A stretch of 64,000 nucleotides of DNA from Lucifuga dentata (Eukaryota; Chordata; Actinopteri; Ophidiiformes; Bythitidae): NCBI GenBank assembly GCA_014773175.1, contig VXCM01001540.1, positions 140,387-204,386 on the forward strand. The letters run 5' to 3'. The stretch's first letter is position 1; every line of letters begins with the position of its first letter. The notes under the pieces are model-generated. The model had not been told where the DNA came from and searched no databases. It saw only the letters and a list, made by a program, of their open reading frames with translations. Made by a program: the position numbers and the translations under genes. This document shows, piece by piece, positions 41,021-58,854 of the stretch.

Positions 41021-43907
41021 CGAAAACTAAAAGTATTGGAGAGGATACCTGGGGTATTATTGGGCACCACAATAATGTTCAAATCAAATACATAAGAAGG
41101 AAGTGATCATAATGATTAAAAATTGACTTCCAGTGGCTCTACACTGACAATGAGACTGGAATACTATTTTAATCTTAACTTGGCCAACAGATGAAGTTAG
41201 CAATGTCTTTTCTGGAACTGGAGACAGGTGTTTTAGGCCCAACTGTTACCAATTCTGAGTTGTGGGATTCCCAGCAATAGAGATAAAAAGTAAGGACCTG
41301 ATTTCATTTGAACTGGAATTGGTCCAATGCACCATGCATGTGGACTGTGAAGTAACAACCCCAGGTGCTGTACTCAGAATCAGCTTTGACATTTGCGCCC
41401 ACATTTCGTTTGCTTTAACCAGAACTCTTGCATTAAGAGTTCTAGTTAAATATGGCAGTTTTCAGAGTTTCAGAGAAATGCGGCTATCTGATTGATCAGC
41501 TGCACGCATCCTCCGCAGGACCATATGATAATAAGTCCTGGCAGAAGATCCCTGCATTCCTAGTATGTTAGATCATCAAGACTCAATGTATATGCTGTCC
41601 ATTACTGCATATACTATCACATAAATATTCATAGGGTTTTAAAGTTTTGTTTTAATATTTGTTTTGATTATTAATCATCTGTAAAGTTACCCATTACTCT
41701 AAAATCTGGACTTTCTCATTTTATCACCAGACATTCTACAATCCCAGGAGTGTGTCTAAGAAGTGTGTGCAACCTGTTCAGACTGAAAAAGAAGGAGTTG
41801 GCATTTGAATCTGAGAACAGCAGCTTACCAAAGGGTGTTCCAAAAATGACATGTCAGCATTTTGCTGATGCCTGACATGCAAAATAACAGTGGAGCAGCA
41901 AATTATGTATGCTGGAGAATCCATTAGATTTACTACACTGAACATACCTGCTGCCATGTGACACTGAGCCTCAATTACAAACTGACAGTGTGAAGTTTTG
42001 CAACGATAGTGAGTTAACAAAATGAAATCTTCAATTCTTCTTCCCAGTGCAACATGGAAATCACATGTCTGTTGGCCTGCTGCATGAGTTAAAAGGTCCC
42101 TTTTGTCATAATATATATTTATTGTATTTGTCATGACCTACTTGTGTTATGGGATCACACATTTACCAACAGATTGTGTGTTTTGGGGAAGTGACTTTGA
42201 CCAATCACATATGATGACACTACAAATGTCAAATAAGGAGCACTTGATTGATTCAGCTGGAGGAGGTGGTGGGAGGAGGGTACATATCTGGATATGATTG
42301 AATATAGCTTCAGAGTGGATGTGACGAAACTAATAAAATAGTTGGGAAGCAGCTGTACATTTAAGCTAATAAAAGGTTAGCTCCACCCACAGACAGAGTG
42401 GCCAGAATCAGACATTTTAATATCCACACAGGTGAACTTATTTTTGCAAAAGTTTTCTTGAATTCTCTTCGTAGCACAATTATTCAATTTCAGAAATACC
42501 TTCTAATATTTACAAGTCATATATTCAAAATTTAAAGAAAAAGTACAGCCAAAACTACAAGATTTGCATGTGACTCAAAAGTAAGACCAAGACCAAGATA
42601 TCAGCAGTGATAGTGTGACATAACTGAGTGAGATTCAGGTGCAAGGATGGTCATAGAAGCTAAGTTGATGGACATGAAATCGATCAAAATTAGAGTGAAG
42701 CAGTGCTTCAGACGTATTGAATGAAGACCATTTTTAAGCACCACTCCCAACTATTTACAGTATTTTACCTGGTCATGTGAATCAGTCTTCTGTTTTGGAA
42801 ACCACAAAACAATTGTAATGCTGACTTATGATGATGAAAGAGCAACAGAGAGCAAAGGTCAAACCCAAACTGTCAAAAAAAAATGTCCATACACGAGACT
42901 TCCTTCAACAGCTAAGCATTGAATGGTCAGATGAGAGGAAGCTGGATAGTTGTCTTTAAATGTCAAAGATAAACAATGACCTCTGAAATTTACATTAACA
43001 CACAAACAACTTTTTAACAATACTAAGGGAAACTTGAGTCACGGTCTTACACAACTCAATGCAAATAAAACAAAGTTGAGATTTACTGTTGATAGCTGAT
43101 AAGAAATCGATATTATTTGACAAGTGAAGAAAGAGCTGTCTGTTGAATGTGTGGCTGCACGTTTATGACAAATAGCGACGATTATAAATCAGAATAAGTA
43201 AAACTTTCCCTCTATGTTCTTCACTGGCATGGTGACACGCATCCTCAGGCTCCCCTCTTGTTCCCCACACTGCTACTTTAATACCACACAAGCTGCTCAG
43301 TGATGAAACTCAAAAAACAGGCATTTTCATTAACCTGTCTCTGCCTGAGAAAAGGAGGATTAATGTTCATTGTGAAAATCATAATGTGAAGTCCTGTGAA
43401 AGAATGGTTCCTTTGTACTGCCGTGTGGTGCAAACTGAGTTGCTGATCGTACTGGGGAGCATGGCAGGATAGCCTGAGAGGTCTTTTCCCTTACTGTGTT
43501 GGCTCAGTGTCAAAAAGGGAGGAAGCTCCCAGACAACTGTGTTAAAGTTCACGGCTGAAGTTGGCCTGTCCGGTTGGTTTCAGCAGAACATCTTTGCAAA
43601 TGTACTGCGCATTTATGTGAGTACTAAAGGTGCACATGAATGCGTGAGTACCTGTTTTCCTTTACTCAGCAGGCTGGTGAGAATGATGTATTCATGGGGA
43701 TGGAGTCCAGTCCAGTTCTGAGTTTGCTTCATGCTGCATGAATTACCAGGTTTGTTACATGGCCACCCTCATACGTAATCAATCACACAAAGAGTGACCT
43801 CATATCCTGAAGATGAGAGTGACTCAACATCATGCTAGTCCTCTACTTGCTTTTTATTGACAAGAAATAAAGAAATTAGTGACAATGTTTAATTCCGATT
43901 TGTATAA

Positions 43908-44150
43908 TTGCCTCCACCAACCTTGTGTTTTCACCTGTTGGTTGATTTATTTATTTGCTTGTTTTTTTTTTTTTTAGAAGTATTACTCAAAAAGTTCTCA
44001 CCAAATTTTGATAAAACTAGGTGGAACGATGAAGTATTATACTGATGCTGTTTCTTTCTCTTTAGTCCAGTATATTATGAGAACAAGTCAAATTTTTTCT
44101 AGGCTTATTCTGCCTTGGTGGAGGTATGTCCTCGAATACCCTTTTAGTTT
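43908..44150 (+). repeat. Fish interspersed repeat family, copy 2 of 4
   Basis: Opens with CCTCCACCAACCTTGTGTTTTCACC, contains ATTACTCAAAAAGTT and TTTCTTTCTCTTTAG, and closes with GCCTTGGTGGAGGT. The same ordered phrases occur in the copies starting near 2463, 46610 (inverted) and 50148. The function and class are unknown. Confidence 0.7.
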
Positions 44151-44394
44151 ATTTCTTAGTTTGCTCATCAGTGTGTTTTAAAATATTCACTGTTCAGGAT
44201 TCAGAGGTGGAATGCATCTACTTAAGTGCTGTACATATGTACTATTTAAGGTACTTGTACCAGCATGTCTATCTAATTTGTGTTACTCTTCACTTCTACA
44301 TATTTTGGAAATACATACAGTATTTTTTTTTACATACAGTATTTTTTACTCCATATGACTATATTGATCTTACAATTGTAGTTATTAGCTGCTT

Positions 44395-44590
44395 TTTGTA
44401 GCTTTAGTGCCTCGGTGGTTCAGACATGTTATTGCTACCTCAACCTCATTGGTTTGATTATGGCATGGAACTTCTGTTGCATGTTGTTCCTCTCTCTCTC
44501 TCTCCCTCTCTCTCTCTCTCTCCCCCCTCCACATTTCCCATCTCTCACCGTCCTATCTGCTTTGAAGGCAAACGAAGTTTTTACGAAGAT
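44395..44590 (+). repeat. Degenerate tRNA-SINE-like element with (CT)n tract
   Basis: A GTAGC..GGTGGTTCAGA head is followed by a central region, then TTGCATGTTGTTCC, a CT-rich tract (44493-44522), TCTCACCGTCCTATCTG and AAGGCAAACGAAG. This order resembles a tRNA-derived SINE common in percomorph fishes, whose tail contains GCATGTC-TCCCCTCTCTC and CTGTCCTATC-AAAGGCAAAAA. Identified from memory of the family consensus, so approximate. Confidence 0.55.
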
Positions 44591-45382
44591 AAGATCATAA
44601 CATATTGCTGATGTCAGGTGAAAAAATCAACAACCTTGTGTCTTGTTTTTAACACAAAGGCACAATCCACAATGTATTTTAGAGATATATAAAGAGTTTT
44701 AGAAAGACTTTCTGTAGATAATTTATGCTATTGTGGAGGATCATGTAACAGTTGGCTAAAAGCATGAAAATACCCCAAACAAGGTAACATGTACATTTAC
44801 CAACATCTACCAACTTCTTCAACCACTGTCAGTATTTAATATTCAGGAAATATTTAGGATGCTTTCGACTTATTCGTGTTCATACAGAAGATGTTATCTG
44901 TATGGTAATACGGATTAAACAAAGGTGTAACAACATCTCAAGTGATTACGCAAAATGTCAGGATGTGATATGATCACTTTTATTGCCAAAATCTTTACAA
45001 TTCATAAAAACCATATATATATATCTATCATTAAAATTAATATAAAATAAGTGTTTAAGGTGTGGTGGAGGGTGTTTGTTGTATTATAGACCTATGGAGT
45101 CAGTAGCAGAGCACATCTGCACACCAGATGTGCTCATACTCTATAGGTGACACTGGGTAAATGCCAATCAGCTGTACTGTAGTAAACCAAAATCTTGACT
45201 TCCTTCTTCATTTTCCTCCATTTCTACTCATTTTTACAGGAAATACTTTTTCATTCGAGCTGCATGTCTATAGAGGCAAAATAACTGCATGTACTTGACA
45301 AGCACATCAGTATGAGAGATTACACAGAATGATATTGGTACTGCATAAATTAGTACTAAAATCTATATTAAGAAAGAAAAAC

Positions 45383-45534
45383 CTTTCTGCTCACACATCT
45401 CATTACGAGATCTGACAAACTCTGCAACACTCGTAAAGGCAACCTTCATGTCATCACCAAGATCATCTTCTAGGGACCATGAAAACCCACAACCAGGATC
45501 CATTTGTACACTGGAGAACCATGATGGCATGTTT
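45383..45534 (-). other. Unassigned exon-like open segment
   Basis: The - strand is open across 152 nt between an AG acceptor (45535-45536, ATAATACAG) and a weak GT donor (45381-45382). In the open frame it reads MPSWFSSVQMDPG, then GFSWSLEDDLGDDMKV, then AEFVRSRNEMCEQK. The composition, with acidic and hydrophobic residues alternating and few AT-rich codons, is unlike the surrounding AT-rich noise. I do not recognise the protein. It could be an exon of an undetected gene, a retained fragment of a dead gene, or chance. Confidence 0.3.
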
Positions 45535-45921
45535 CTGTATTATTCCTTCTGAATTAACACTGGAGAAGGAGCTGTATAACAACAGAGGGAGAAACCTTAC
45601 AGGTACATTTGTTACAGATGTGCCATCAGGTACATTTTGAGGCTCACATACTGTAAGGGCTGATGATCTACCTCCACAACAAAGCCAGACAAAGAGCTAA
45701 TTTGTTCCACCAGTCTACCCTGTAATTATCCTGCAGCAGGCTAACCATCACCAATGATCGCTTGGCACTGTGTCGCATTTTGATCATCTAATGCAAGCTG
45801 GCTTGAAGAATAAAGCAGTCATGATTTCATGAGCAGCAGGTGTAAATAGTTACAGAGACTGAAAGGGCTGCAGCTGCTCTCAGGTTCAAAGGCATGAATG
45901 TAGTAATGCTGGTGTCCATCA

Positions 45922-45988
45922 AAAGTTGACTTTGAAACGTTTGCAGAGCTCATTTTCCCTCTCTTCATCACTTACATATGGTAGGCCT
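45922..45988 (-). other. Unassigned terminal-exon-like segment
   Basis: A pyrimidine-rich acceptor ending TTTGCAG is followed, on the - strand, by an open frame reading LPYVSDEERENELC then KRFKVNF and a TGA stop. If real it would be the last coding exon of a - strand gene and would take one nucleotide from the exon before it. No preceding exon was recognised. The positions are the acceptor edge and approximate stop. Confidence 0.25.
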
Positions 45989-46129
45989 GCAAATATGGAT
46001 AGTAAAGAGAACTGTATACAGTTTAGCTATTCAGTATCATTGGACTTGTAGCATAAAATGTCTTAAAAGCTTAATCTTGGAATTTTACCAAAATACATTT
46101 TTAAAAAAATAAAAAAAACTAGAAGGGAA

Positions 46130-46610
46130 GTCATTAGAGTGCATACTTCCTCCAAGGCAAACCAAGGCTAGACAGTAACATAATGATCTATAGAGAAACA
46201 GCAATTAAAAAAAAAAAAAAAAAAAATCTGCATGCTACTGAATCAGCACCATCTCAGATTTTAGTCTGCTAGATCCAGAACCTTGTCCTGATATAGATCA
46301 AACTGCACCAATTGAAAGTCTACGTGCCTTATTTTTTCCCCAATTAAGATTGGTGTATTGCTTTTGAAGAACCGAACAAAAACATGGCCTATCTCTGAAC
46401 CCCCTGGATCCAGATCTGTACCAAAATTTAATGGGTTCATCCCTGGGCCATGCATATGCCACCATTTGACCAATTTTTGCCAAAATTGGTTCATAACTTA
46501 AATAATCCTGCTGACAAACAATCAGAAAGACAGTCAGAGACAGACAGACAGGCAGACAGACAGAAAGACAGACAGACAGGTGAAAACAGTCTCCTTGGTG
46601 GAGGTAACAA
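46130..46610 (-). repeat. Fish interspersed repeat family, copy 3 of 4 (inverted), with CAGA microsatellite
   Basis: Read on the - strand it opens with GTTACCTCCACCAAGGAG and GTTTTCACC and closes with TTGCCTTGGAGGAAGTATG, matching the other copies. Where the others have TTTGTTTG-type repeats it carries a (CAGACAGA)n tract (about 46520-46578), suggesting the microsatellite grew from the element's internal simple repeat. Confidence 0.65.
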
Positions 46611-46637
46611 GCTAAAACTGTGAGCACCAAATGCCCT

Positions 46638-46665
46638 CACCAGCAAAGTCTCACCAGCAAAGTCT
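46638..46665. repeat. Tandem 14-bp duplication
   Basis: CACCAGCAAAGTCT occurs twice in immediate succession. Short and isolated; no function suggested. Confidence 0.8.
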
Positions 46666-47256
46666 GTAATCAATTTAGCATATACTATATGTCACAGAGA
46701 AATACATACCCTAAAAATATTTTTATATTTACACACTTTACAACTGAAATCTCACAGGATGAAGGAAGCTGCAAATTTGAGTTTGTTTCTTCCACATTCC
46801 ACATAACACAATCATAGCGTGCATGTGTAAAGTGAAACCCTTGTTAAAGTTTATATTTTAATGTAATCTATGTCTCCCCTTTCCTACTCATGTTATTCTG
46901 AGAATCAGTCAGCTTCTGCTTTGTCCCTGATGCAGAGGAAGATTGGAATGATAATGTCTGTAACACCATAGAAAACCTGAGATTACAAACATGACCAGAC
47001 AATCTAGCGCTGGAGTATCTTAGTTTTAATGTAATAGACACTTAATATCATGGTGCATTGCCAACAATGATCACATTGTTCATATCCTTCATATCTGTGT
47101 CTTAATGAAACTGTAAGTGCTCTGCCAACAATAGTTTCAGATCATTATAATATGAAATAACATATAACTGCTGTATACTACAAAGCAATTTGTAATACAA
47201 AGAAGACTTAAGAAATTTCCTTTAGTTATTCATTTGTAGCCCTTCCATGACTCATC

Positions 47257-47288
47257 TTTTTTTTTTTTTTTNTTTTTTTTTTTTTTTT
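47257..47288. other. Single-N assembly join inside a poly-T run
   Basis: Fifteen T, N at 47272, sixteen T. Intergenic between cyp27b1 and mettl1. Confidence 0.85.
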
Positions 47289-49733
47289 ACTTCCACTGAC
47301 TTCCAGTGAATGTAGTAGAGAAAACTGAAATCCCACAATCACCGTCATTACAGCCAGACAACAGTAAAGAGTTCAAAGGTCAGCCATGGTACCCTGACAC
47401 TGTAGGTAACAAATTATTCCTGTGACCTTTGAATGTCCGTACAAGGGCACAGATGAGCCAGCAAACCAGTAGGAGAGTTTTTTTCTTCAGATAATCACCT
47501 ATTGGAGCAGGGAGATGGAGGAAAGTAAAAAGTGATAAGGGTGGAGAGGGTGATGTGAGGTGTTTCTTAAATATGTGAGAGACTCTTCAGTGCTGCCTGG
47601 AGTGAGGATGGAAAGAAATAGCAGCAGCAGAACATGGTTGTTAATGCTCAATTATCACCTGGAAGTATTGATTTAGGGTTTATTTTCCAGTAACGTGGTT
47701 TTCACAGGCAGCCAGTGGAAGTGCAGCATGGTGCAAGACAAGGTTGATCTGTCAGTAGATCTGAAAAAATTAGAATAGGAAGTCAGGCCAGTGGAGATTT
47801 CTTCTCGAGTCCAGACTTGAGATCACATAAGCTTGAAGAAGAGTTGAGCAGAATCCCAAATGAAGAAGGCTTTCATTCTCCAGGGGGATTTTTAATGGTG
47901 CAGGGGGAAACAAAACAAAACAAAACAGTCCTGAAGTGAAAGAGAGTTCAATTTAGGATTCTGGAGTATATAAAAGCTCGGCGTCGTCTACGGTGTCAGT
48001 TACTTTGTCAAAAATTGGAAATGTTGATATAAAGAGTTTCATGATGAGTGCATTTGAATCAGTAGATGAGTTTCCAATTTGCCTGGGAACCTGCTGGCTG
48101 ACAGTATCACAGACATTATGCAGGTATGAAAGAATGAGGATTACGCACCTTAGCCACACTTAGTTTACAGAACTGAAGCTGATAGAGGTATTGAGGAAGA
48201 TATAACCTAAATAAATATATGGGTATTAGTGTGTTTTGATCATGTATTGACTAAATCAATGGAAAGCTGCCTTACAAGTTCCAAGAGGATTCACCTTTGA
48301 CCTCAATAACACTCTGATATCCAGACACAACAAATTCCTTGATTATGAAACAAAGGCTTCATAATCCACATGGTTTTACTGCAGTGTTGCAAAATGCTGC
48401 TAATTAGGCTTCTTTTTTAGTTTCTCCTGCAGCACTTTTATATAAACTCTCATTTGGCGGCCTGATGAGTCAAGTATCTCAGATGACTCAAGACTCAAAC
48501 AGCTTTGATAACAAATGGTAATAAGTGAAAGATTTCATAGACTACTGACCAATATAGAGGATGTAATATTTCCTTTGTTAATATAATCATATGTGAGGAT
48601 GAAAGAAATTAGCCAGTTCAGTTAATCCATTTAACTGTATGTTGAATGATGATGAAATTTATCTAGTATGACACATGGCTCTTAGATATGAAGCAGCTCA
48701 TTAACACGCTGATCTTTATTGACTTTTATCTGTGACGTATAACAATGTCATATGCATTGTTATTGCATTGCCATATGCCAATGCAATAAGAATGTCCTAT
48801 TAATGGGACACCAATGAGCTAATTTAGTGTGACACTGTGTAGCTAGTGAGATTTATTTTATTTAATTCTTGTGTGTTTTATGTTGATGAGTAAAGTAACC
48901 AAAAAGAAAAAATGGCAAAAAGGGTTTCACCATTAAAACTTCAATCAGGTGTATAGCAGGTGAGTTTTTACACTCAAACCTTGGCTTTCATTTGTCTGTA
49001 ACTTTTTGAGCTCCTCTCAATGAAAACTTTTAAACAGGATTGTGCCATTCATCTCTTTGAATTCTCCTGCAGCAAAGTGGGAACATGCTGCAGCACGTCA
49101 AACACCACACATCTTGCATAAAAGCAAGATGGAGGCAGTTGGCAAATTTAATCCTTTAATCCACTGCAACAGCGGTAATTAAGATTATGAAGACATAATA
49201 ACAAAATTTAATTTTAGACTGTCTCATGAAGCAGGATTCACAAAGTTAGCTGGATTACTGTGCTGAGTCAAACCTGGACATTCTCTTCAAATCCAGAAAA
49301 CGGACTGAAGGAGATCTGTTTTTACTCAGATCCAGCTAATTTTGTGAGCTAATATAACCACAAGAAAAGAACTATCATTTTTCTGAGACTTTTCATTTCC
49401 AATTCACCTGTTCCTGCTTGTTTCCAGACAATATACCACCATCATTAGGAATCAAACAATGCTTACTCTTTCATTAGAAGTTGTTTTACAGGAATCTACA
49501 GCTTAGCAGGAAAGCCAATAGCACTTATGGAGTCTGGCAGTAGAAAGTGGAGACTTAAAAAAAGAGTCAGTGATAATAAAAAGCTGTAGAAAACACTTCA
49601 CAGGTGTGCTCTGAATAGAGATCTCTGTATTGTTTAAATCTCCTATGACAGCTTTTGTGAGCTGACAAATGAAGCACATGATACACAAATAAAAACTCTG
49701 GAAACAATCAAATCCTCTATTAGGTAACCACAT

Positions 49734-49765
49734 AAAAAAAAAAAAAAAANAAAAAAAAAAAAAAA
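49734..49765. other. Single-N assembly join inside a poly-A run
   Basis: Sixteen A, N at 49750, fifteen A. It lies just beyond the probable mettl1 poly(A) signals at 49776-49781 and 49895-49900. Confidence 0.85.
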
Positions 49766-49894
49766 CAACTCCTTGTTTATTCACTCAGGTAAGAAGCCAC
49801 CATCAGATCCAGTACTGCACACAGTACACAGACGGTACCTGTTTGATCCGTCATACCGTTCATGCGTGAATGGCTGCATGTGAGCCTGATTCAG

Positions 49895-49900
49895 TTTATT
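49895..49900 (-). terminator. Poly(A) signal AATAAA, mettl1
   Basis: A canonical - strand hexamer about 20 nt after the mettl1 stop codon, with a second at 49776-49781. Use of the first would give a very short 3' UTR; the second gives about 140 nt. Confidence 0.45.
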
Positions 49901-49921
49901 CCACATCCAAACAGTTCGCTC

Positions 49922-55994
<6,073 letters not shown>

Positions 55995-56099
55995 TTTGAA
56001 TCAAAACAATAACGTTACTCTCTCCAGGAATAAACAGACAACCGAATAAACACAGTAAAAGCCGGATTCAACAGAGTCACGTTGGTTTCTGTTAGTTTA

Positions 56100-58298
56100 C
56101 AACGGGTCGCGGTATTTTTACGTCATTATCAAGCGACGCTCTGGGTTTTCAGAATCCTCAAAGGGCAACAGAAAAATTCCTTACACCAGCTGATAATGAC
56201 ATAAGAGAAATGTGAAATGTAGTGGTTGAGAATACACATTTATATGCAGAGCCGAAGCAACAGGAGAGGCAAGACAAGCTATTCCCGGTGTCCCGGTCTT
56301 TGACTGGCGAGCGACGACCATTAGTCCTCCAGCAATGACAATGCGGGAACCCCCTTGGAGCATTTGATGGGCGATGAACAGTTTGCACTCTGCAGAACGC
56401 CCCCAGACAGAACCCCTCTATTAACCAGTCGCGCGAGTTTTTTTTTTTNCGAGTTTTTTTTTTTTTGTAACTTTATTGACTTGCCGGAAACACGAGTTTT
56501 TTTTTGTTTTGTTTTGTTTTGTACTGTAACTTTATTAATGAACAGGCGGTCGTGTATGCAGTTAGATTTGTGCCACAATTCTTTTGTTTGGACTGATGCC
56601 AATGTTTTTTTTGTTTTACTTTGATAACCATAGATGACAAATGACAAAAATAAAATCTGTGAGGGGATTTAAATTGACGGTCTCAGTTTGATAACATGCT
56701 TGATCGATTCATTGATTGATTGATCACTTAAGAGCTGACGGAATCTCTTCCACAATATGGAACAATTCTGGCCACCAGATGGCGGTGTTGACGTTTGTTA
56801 CGTTGTTACAGGTCCCTCTTGGTCATTTTTCTGTCTATTAACATGCAATAGTCGACAATGTTAACGGTGGATGGTATGTCGACCTGTAGACCCAAACACA
56901 TACTTACACACTACCAATCCCCACCCCCCTTTGGAACTAATCTGTGAAAAATATCAGACAGAGATCGAATCTCATTGGAAATAGAACCATTGCAGTCACC
57001 TGCCTGCCTGACCTACAAAAATGAGCCATTTGAAGTATATCTCGATGCAAAATAGTGTGGAATGAAGGACACTGAAAATGTTTTGAAGCCTCTATATTTT
57101 CTGTTGTCTTGCCAGAAAATATTAGTCATTTCTCAAACGGATTGTTGTGCTTCAGCACAAAAAGTCATGACTGCATATATTCATGACTTTTGTTTTTAAT
57201 CTAATCAAGCTGTACCTTCACCACATGGTTTTTGAAATCTTAATAGCCCCCCATTTCATTGTGTTTTCTATTAAACTGGACGACAGCATTTCCCTCAGGG
57301 TGTCTACTCAGTCAAATCTAATATCTTTCCCAAGTCTCTATATCAGGAACCAGATTTGCTGACTCACTAGAGTTCCCTACTCATTGTCAGAGTTGTTTCT
57401 ATAAAGGTAGATTAGACTGTCCTACAATTGAGCAGCGCATTGGTTTATCTTGCTTTTAATTATGGACTTTCTACATTTCTGAGATATGCTATTTGAAAAA
57501 CACAGTAGACTAAGGATGTTAAAGAACACAAATTTGACTTTTTGACAAATAAATTCTTGCTTTCTTGCTTTATTTGATGTTTGACAGTGGGGGATGATGT
57601 GACAAAGATCCTTCCATATACACCCAGGATGTTTGTTATTTAATGGAAGTCATGCCAAAAAAAATTTAAATGCTAATTTAAAATATTAATAATAAAATAA
57701 AGCATTGAAATAACAGTGAAATAACATTTTGTTTATATCTGTCAGACCTTCAAACCTGAATAATTTTATCTCTTAATGAAATTCTTAACTGGCTCTGACA
57801 AGACCATTTTCAGATTTATGTCGCAGATCCTTATTGGTTAAATCTCGTTACATGCTTCCATGCACATAAATTCTAAAATAGACATAATTATTAATGGTGA
57901 ACAGTATATAGAATCAGACCTGCAGTTAATCTATGTCCAACCTGCAGCGCGCTGAGATTCAGAAGTGGAAACCTACTATCAGAATACAAAAAAGTAGCTA
58001 TTAATGATGAAGTCTGAGTAACAACAAATATCCGCTCATGAGGCTAGTAAGGAAATTTGGTTGGTGAAATAAATTAATGAAGATTTTCTAAATCAAGACA
58101 TATACTGGTATTAGACAGTTGCATTATTACATTAATTTCTGGAATGTCCTTCCCCCTTAGACTGAGTTAATTAGTAGAATTTGTCTAAATCTAAGAGAAA
58201 AATCCATTAATTTTAAATCCACATACTGTAAAGGAGAATCAGGCTTATTGTCTCAAAATGAAAAAACAAACGTGTTTTCCTTTGAGATGAACAAAATC
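56100..58298. other. mettl1 upstream region and intergenic space to marchf9
   Basis: About 2.2 kb. The first 350 nt are the CpG-richer mettl1 promoter side. Short open frames at 56158-56388 on the - strand were considered but lack splice or family support. The single-N join at 56449 interrupts it. No gene is supported in the remaining AT-rich sequence. Confidence 0.55.
56434..56471. other. Single-N assembly join with duplicated flank
   Basis: CGAG followed by eleven T, then N at 56449, then CGAG followed by a second T run. The flank CGAGTTTT appears on both sides of the N, consistent with two contigs placed end to end without merging their overlap. Confidence 0.8.
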
Positions 58299-58304
58299 TT
58301 TATT
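58299..58304 (-). terminator. Poly(A) signal AATAAA, marchf9
   Basis: A - strand canonical hexamer about 550 nt beyond the marchf9 stop codon, implying a 3' UTR of roughly 58280-58854. The UTR contains a poly-T (+ strand) run at about 58429-58450. Confidence 0.5.
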
Positions 58305-58854
58305 ACAAAACATGAATTGTACCTCAACTTCATATTTTAAGAAACTGTGTCAAGTCCCAAAGAAAGTTTTATTGAACAGCTCAAGTCCACCAGAATATGG
58401 TGGACAAAGTCATTTTCACTATCCAGCTTTTTTTTTTTTTTTTTTTTTTTAGAAAATCAAGTCAAAATCAAATGTTTTACCAATAATTTCATTTTTTCTT
58501 CAGAAAACAAAACAAAATAAATGGCATTGGTCATGACAGTAAAAATGGTATTTAGTTTCAAGAATCAAAGCTGTATTTTATTTTCTGTTCTTATGTTCAG
58601 TCTGTTTGGCCTCAGATAAAGACTCATAAATCTGCACTGTTTCCCCTTTTACATGTCCCAGAAGCACAGCGGAATTTCAGCTCATACACATGTGCTTCTT
58701 TCTGCCTTAATACGTTCGGTTTTGGCTCAGGGAAAATCTGCCAGCAAATAAAAGACTGGAAGGTAACGGCAGTGTTTGAGTTTTTGTGTATAAATCAGCA
58801 CTTTTTTCTCCTGTGACTCCTCAAACATGGAGCATTCTCCTGTGGAAAAGCCCC

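Larger units (their letters stand above)
40400..49775. other. Large intergenic region between cyp27b1 and mettl1
   Basis: About 9.4 kb with no complete gene recognised. It holds a decayed minisatellite (40566-41020), two copies of a fish repeat family (43908-44150 and, inverted, 46130-46610), a SINE-like copy (44395-44590), simple repeats, and single-N joins at 47272 and 49750. Two exon-like segments on the - strand (45383-45534, 45922-45988) look protein-coding but could not be assigned. Confidence 0.6.

Noticed and set aside
41778..42134. 118-codon open frame on the - strand
   Set aside because: No motif, no splice context, cysteine/histidine-rich random-looking composition; similar length is expected by chance in a 9-kb gap.
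46491..46673. Repeated cysteine/leucine protein pattern (LSVCLSVCLPVC-type)
   Set aside because: It is a translation of the CAGACAGA microsatellite inside repeat copy 3.
47953..48159. 68-codon open frame on the - strand ending LLYTPES
   Set aside because: Superficially protein-like, but no clear acceptor and no partner exon; kept out for lack of support.
56158..56388. Overlapping open frames upstream of mettl1 as a small new gene
   Set aside because: Two frames are open in the same CpG-richer promoter stretch, and neither has family resemblance, a good start context or a downstream exon.
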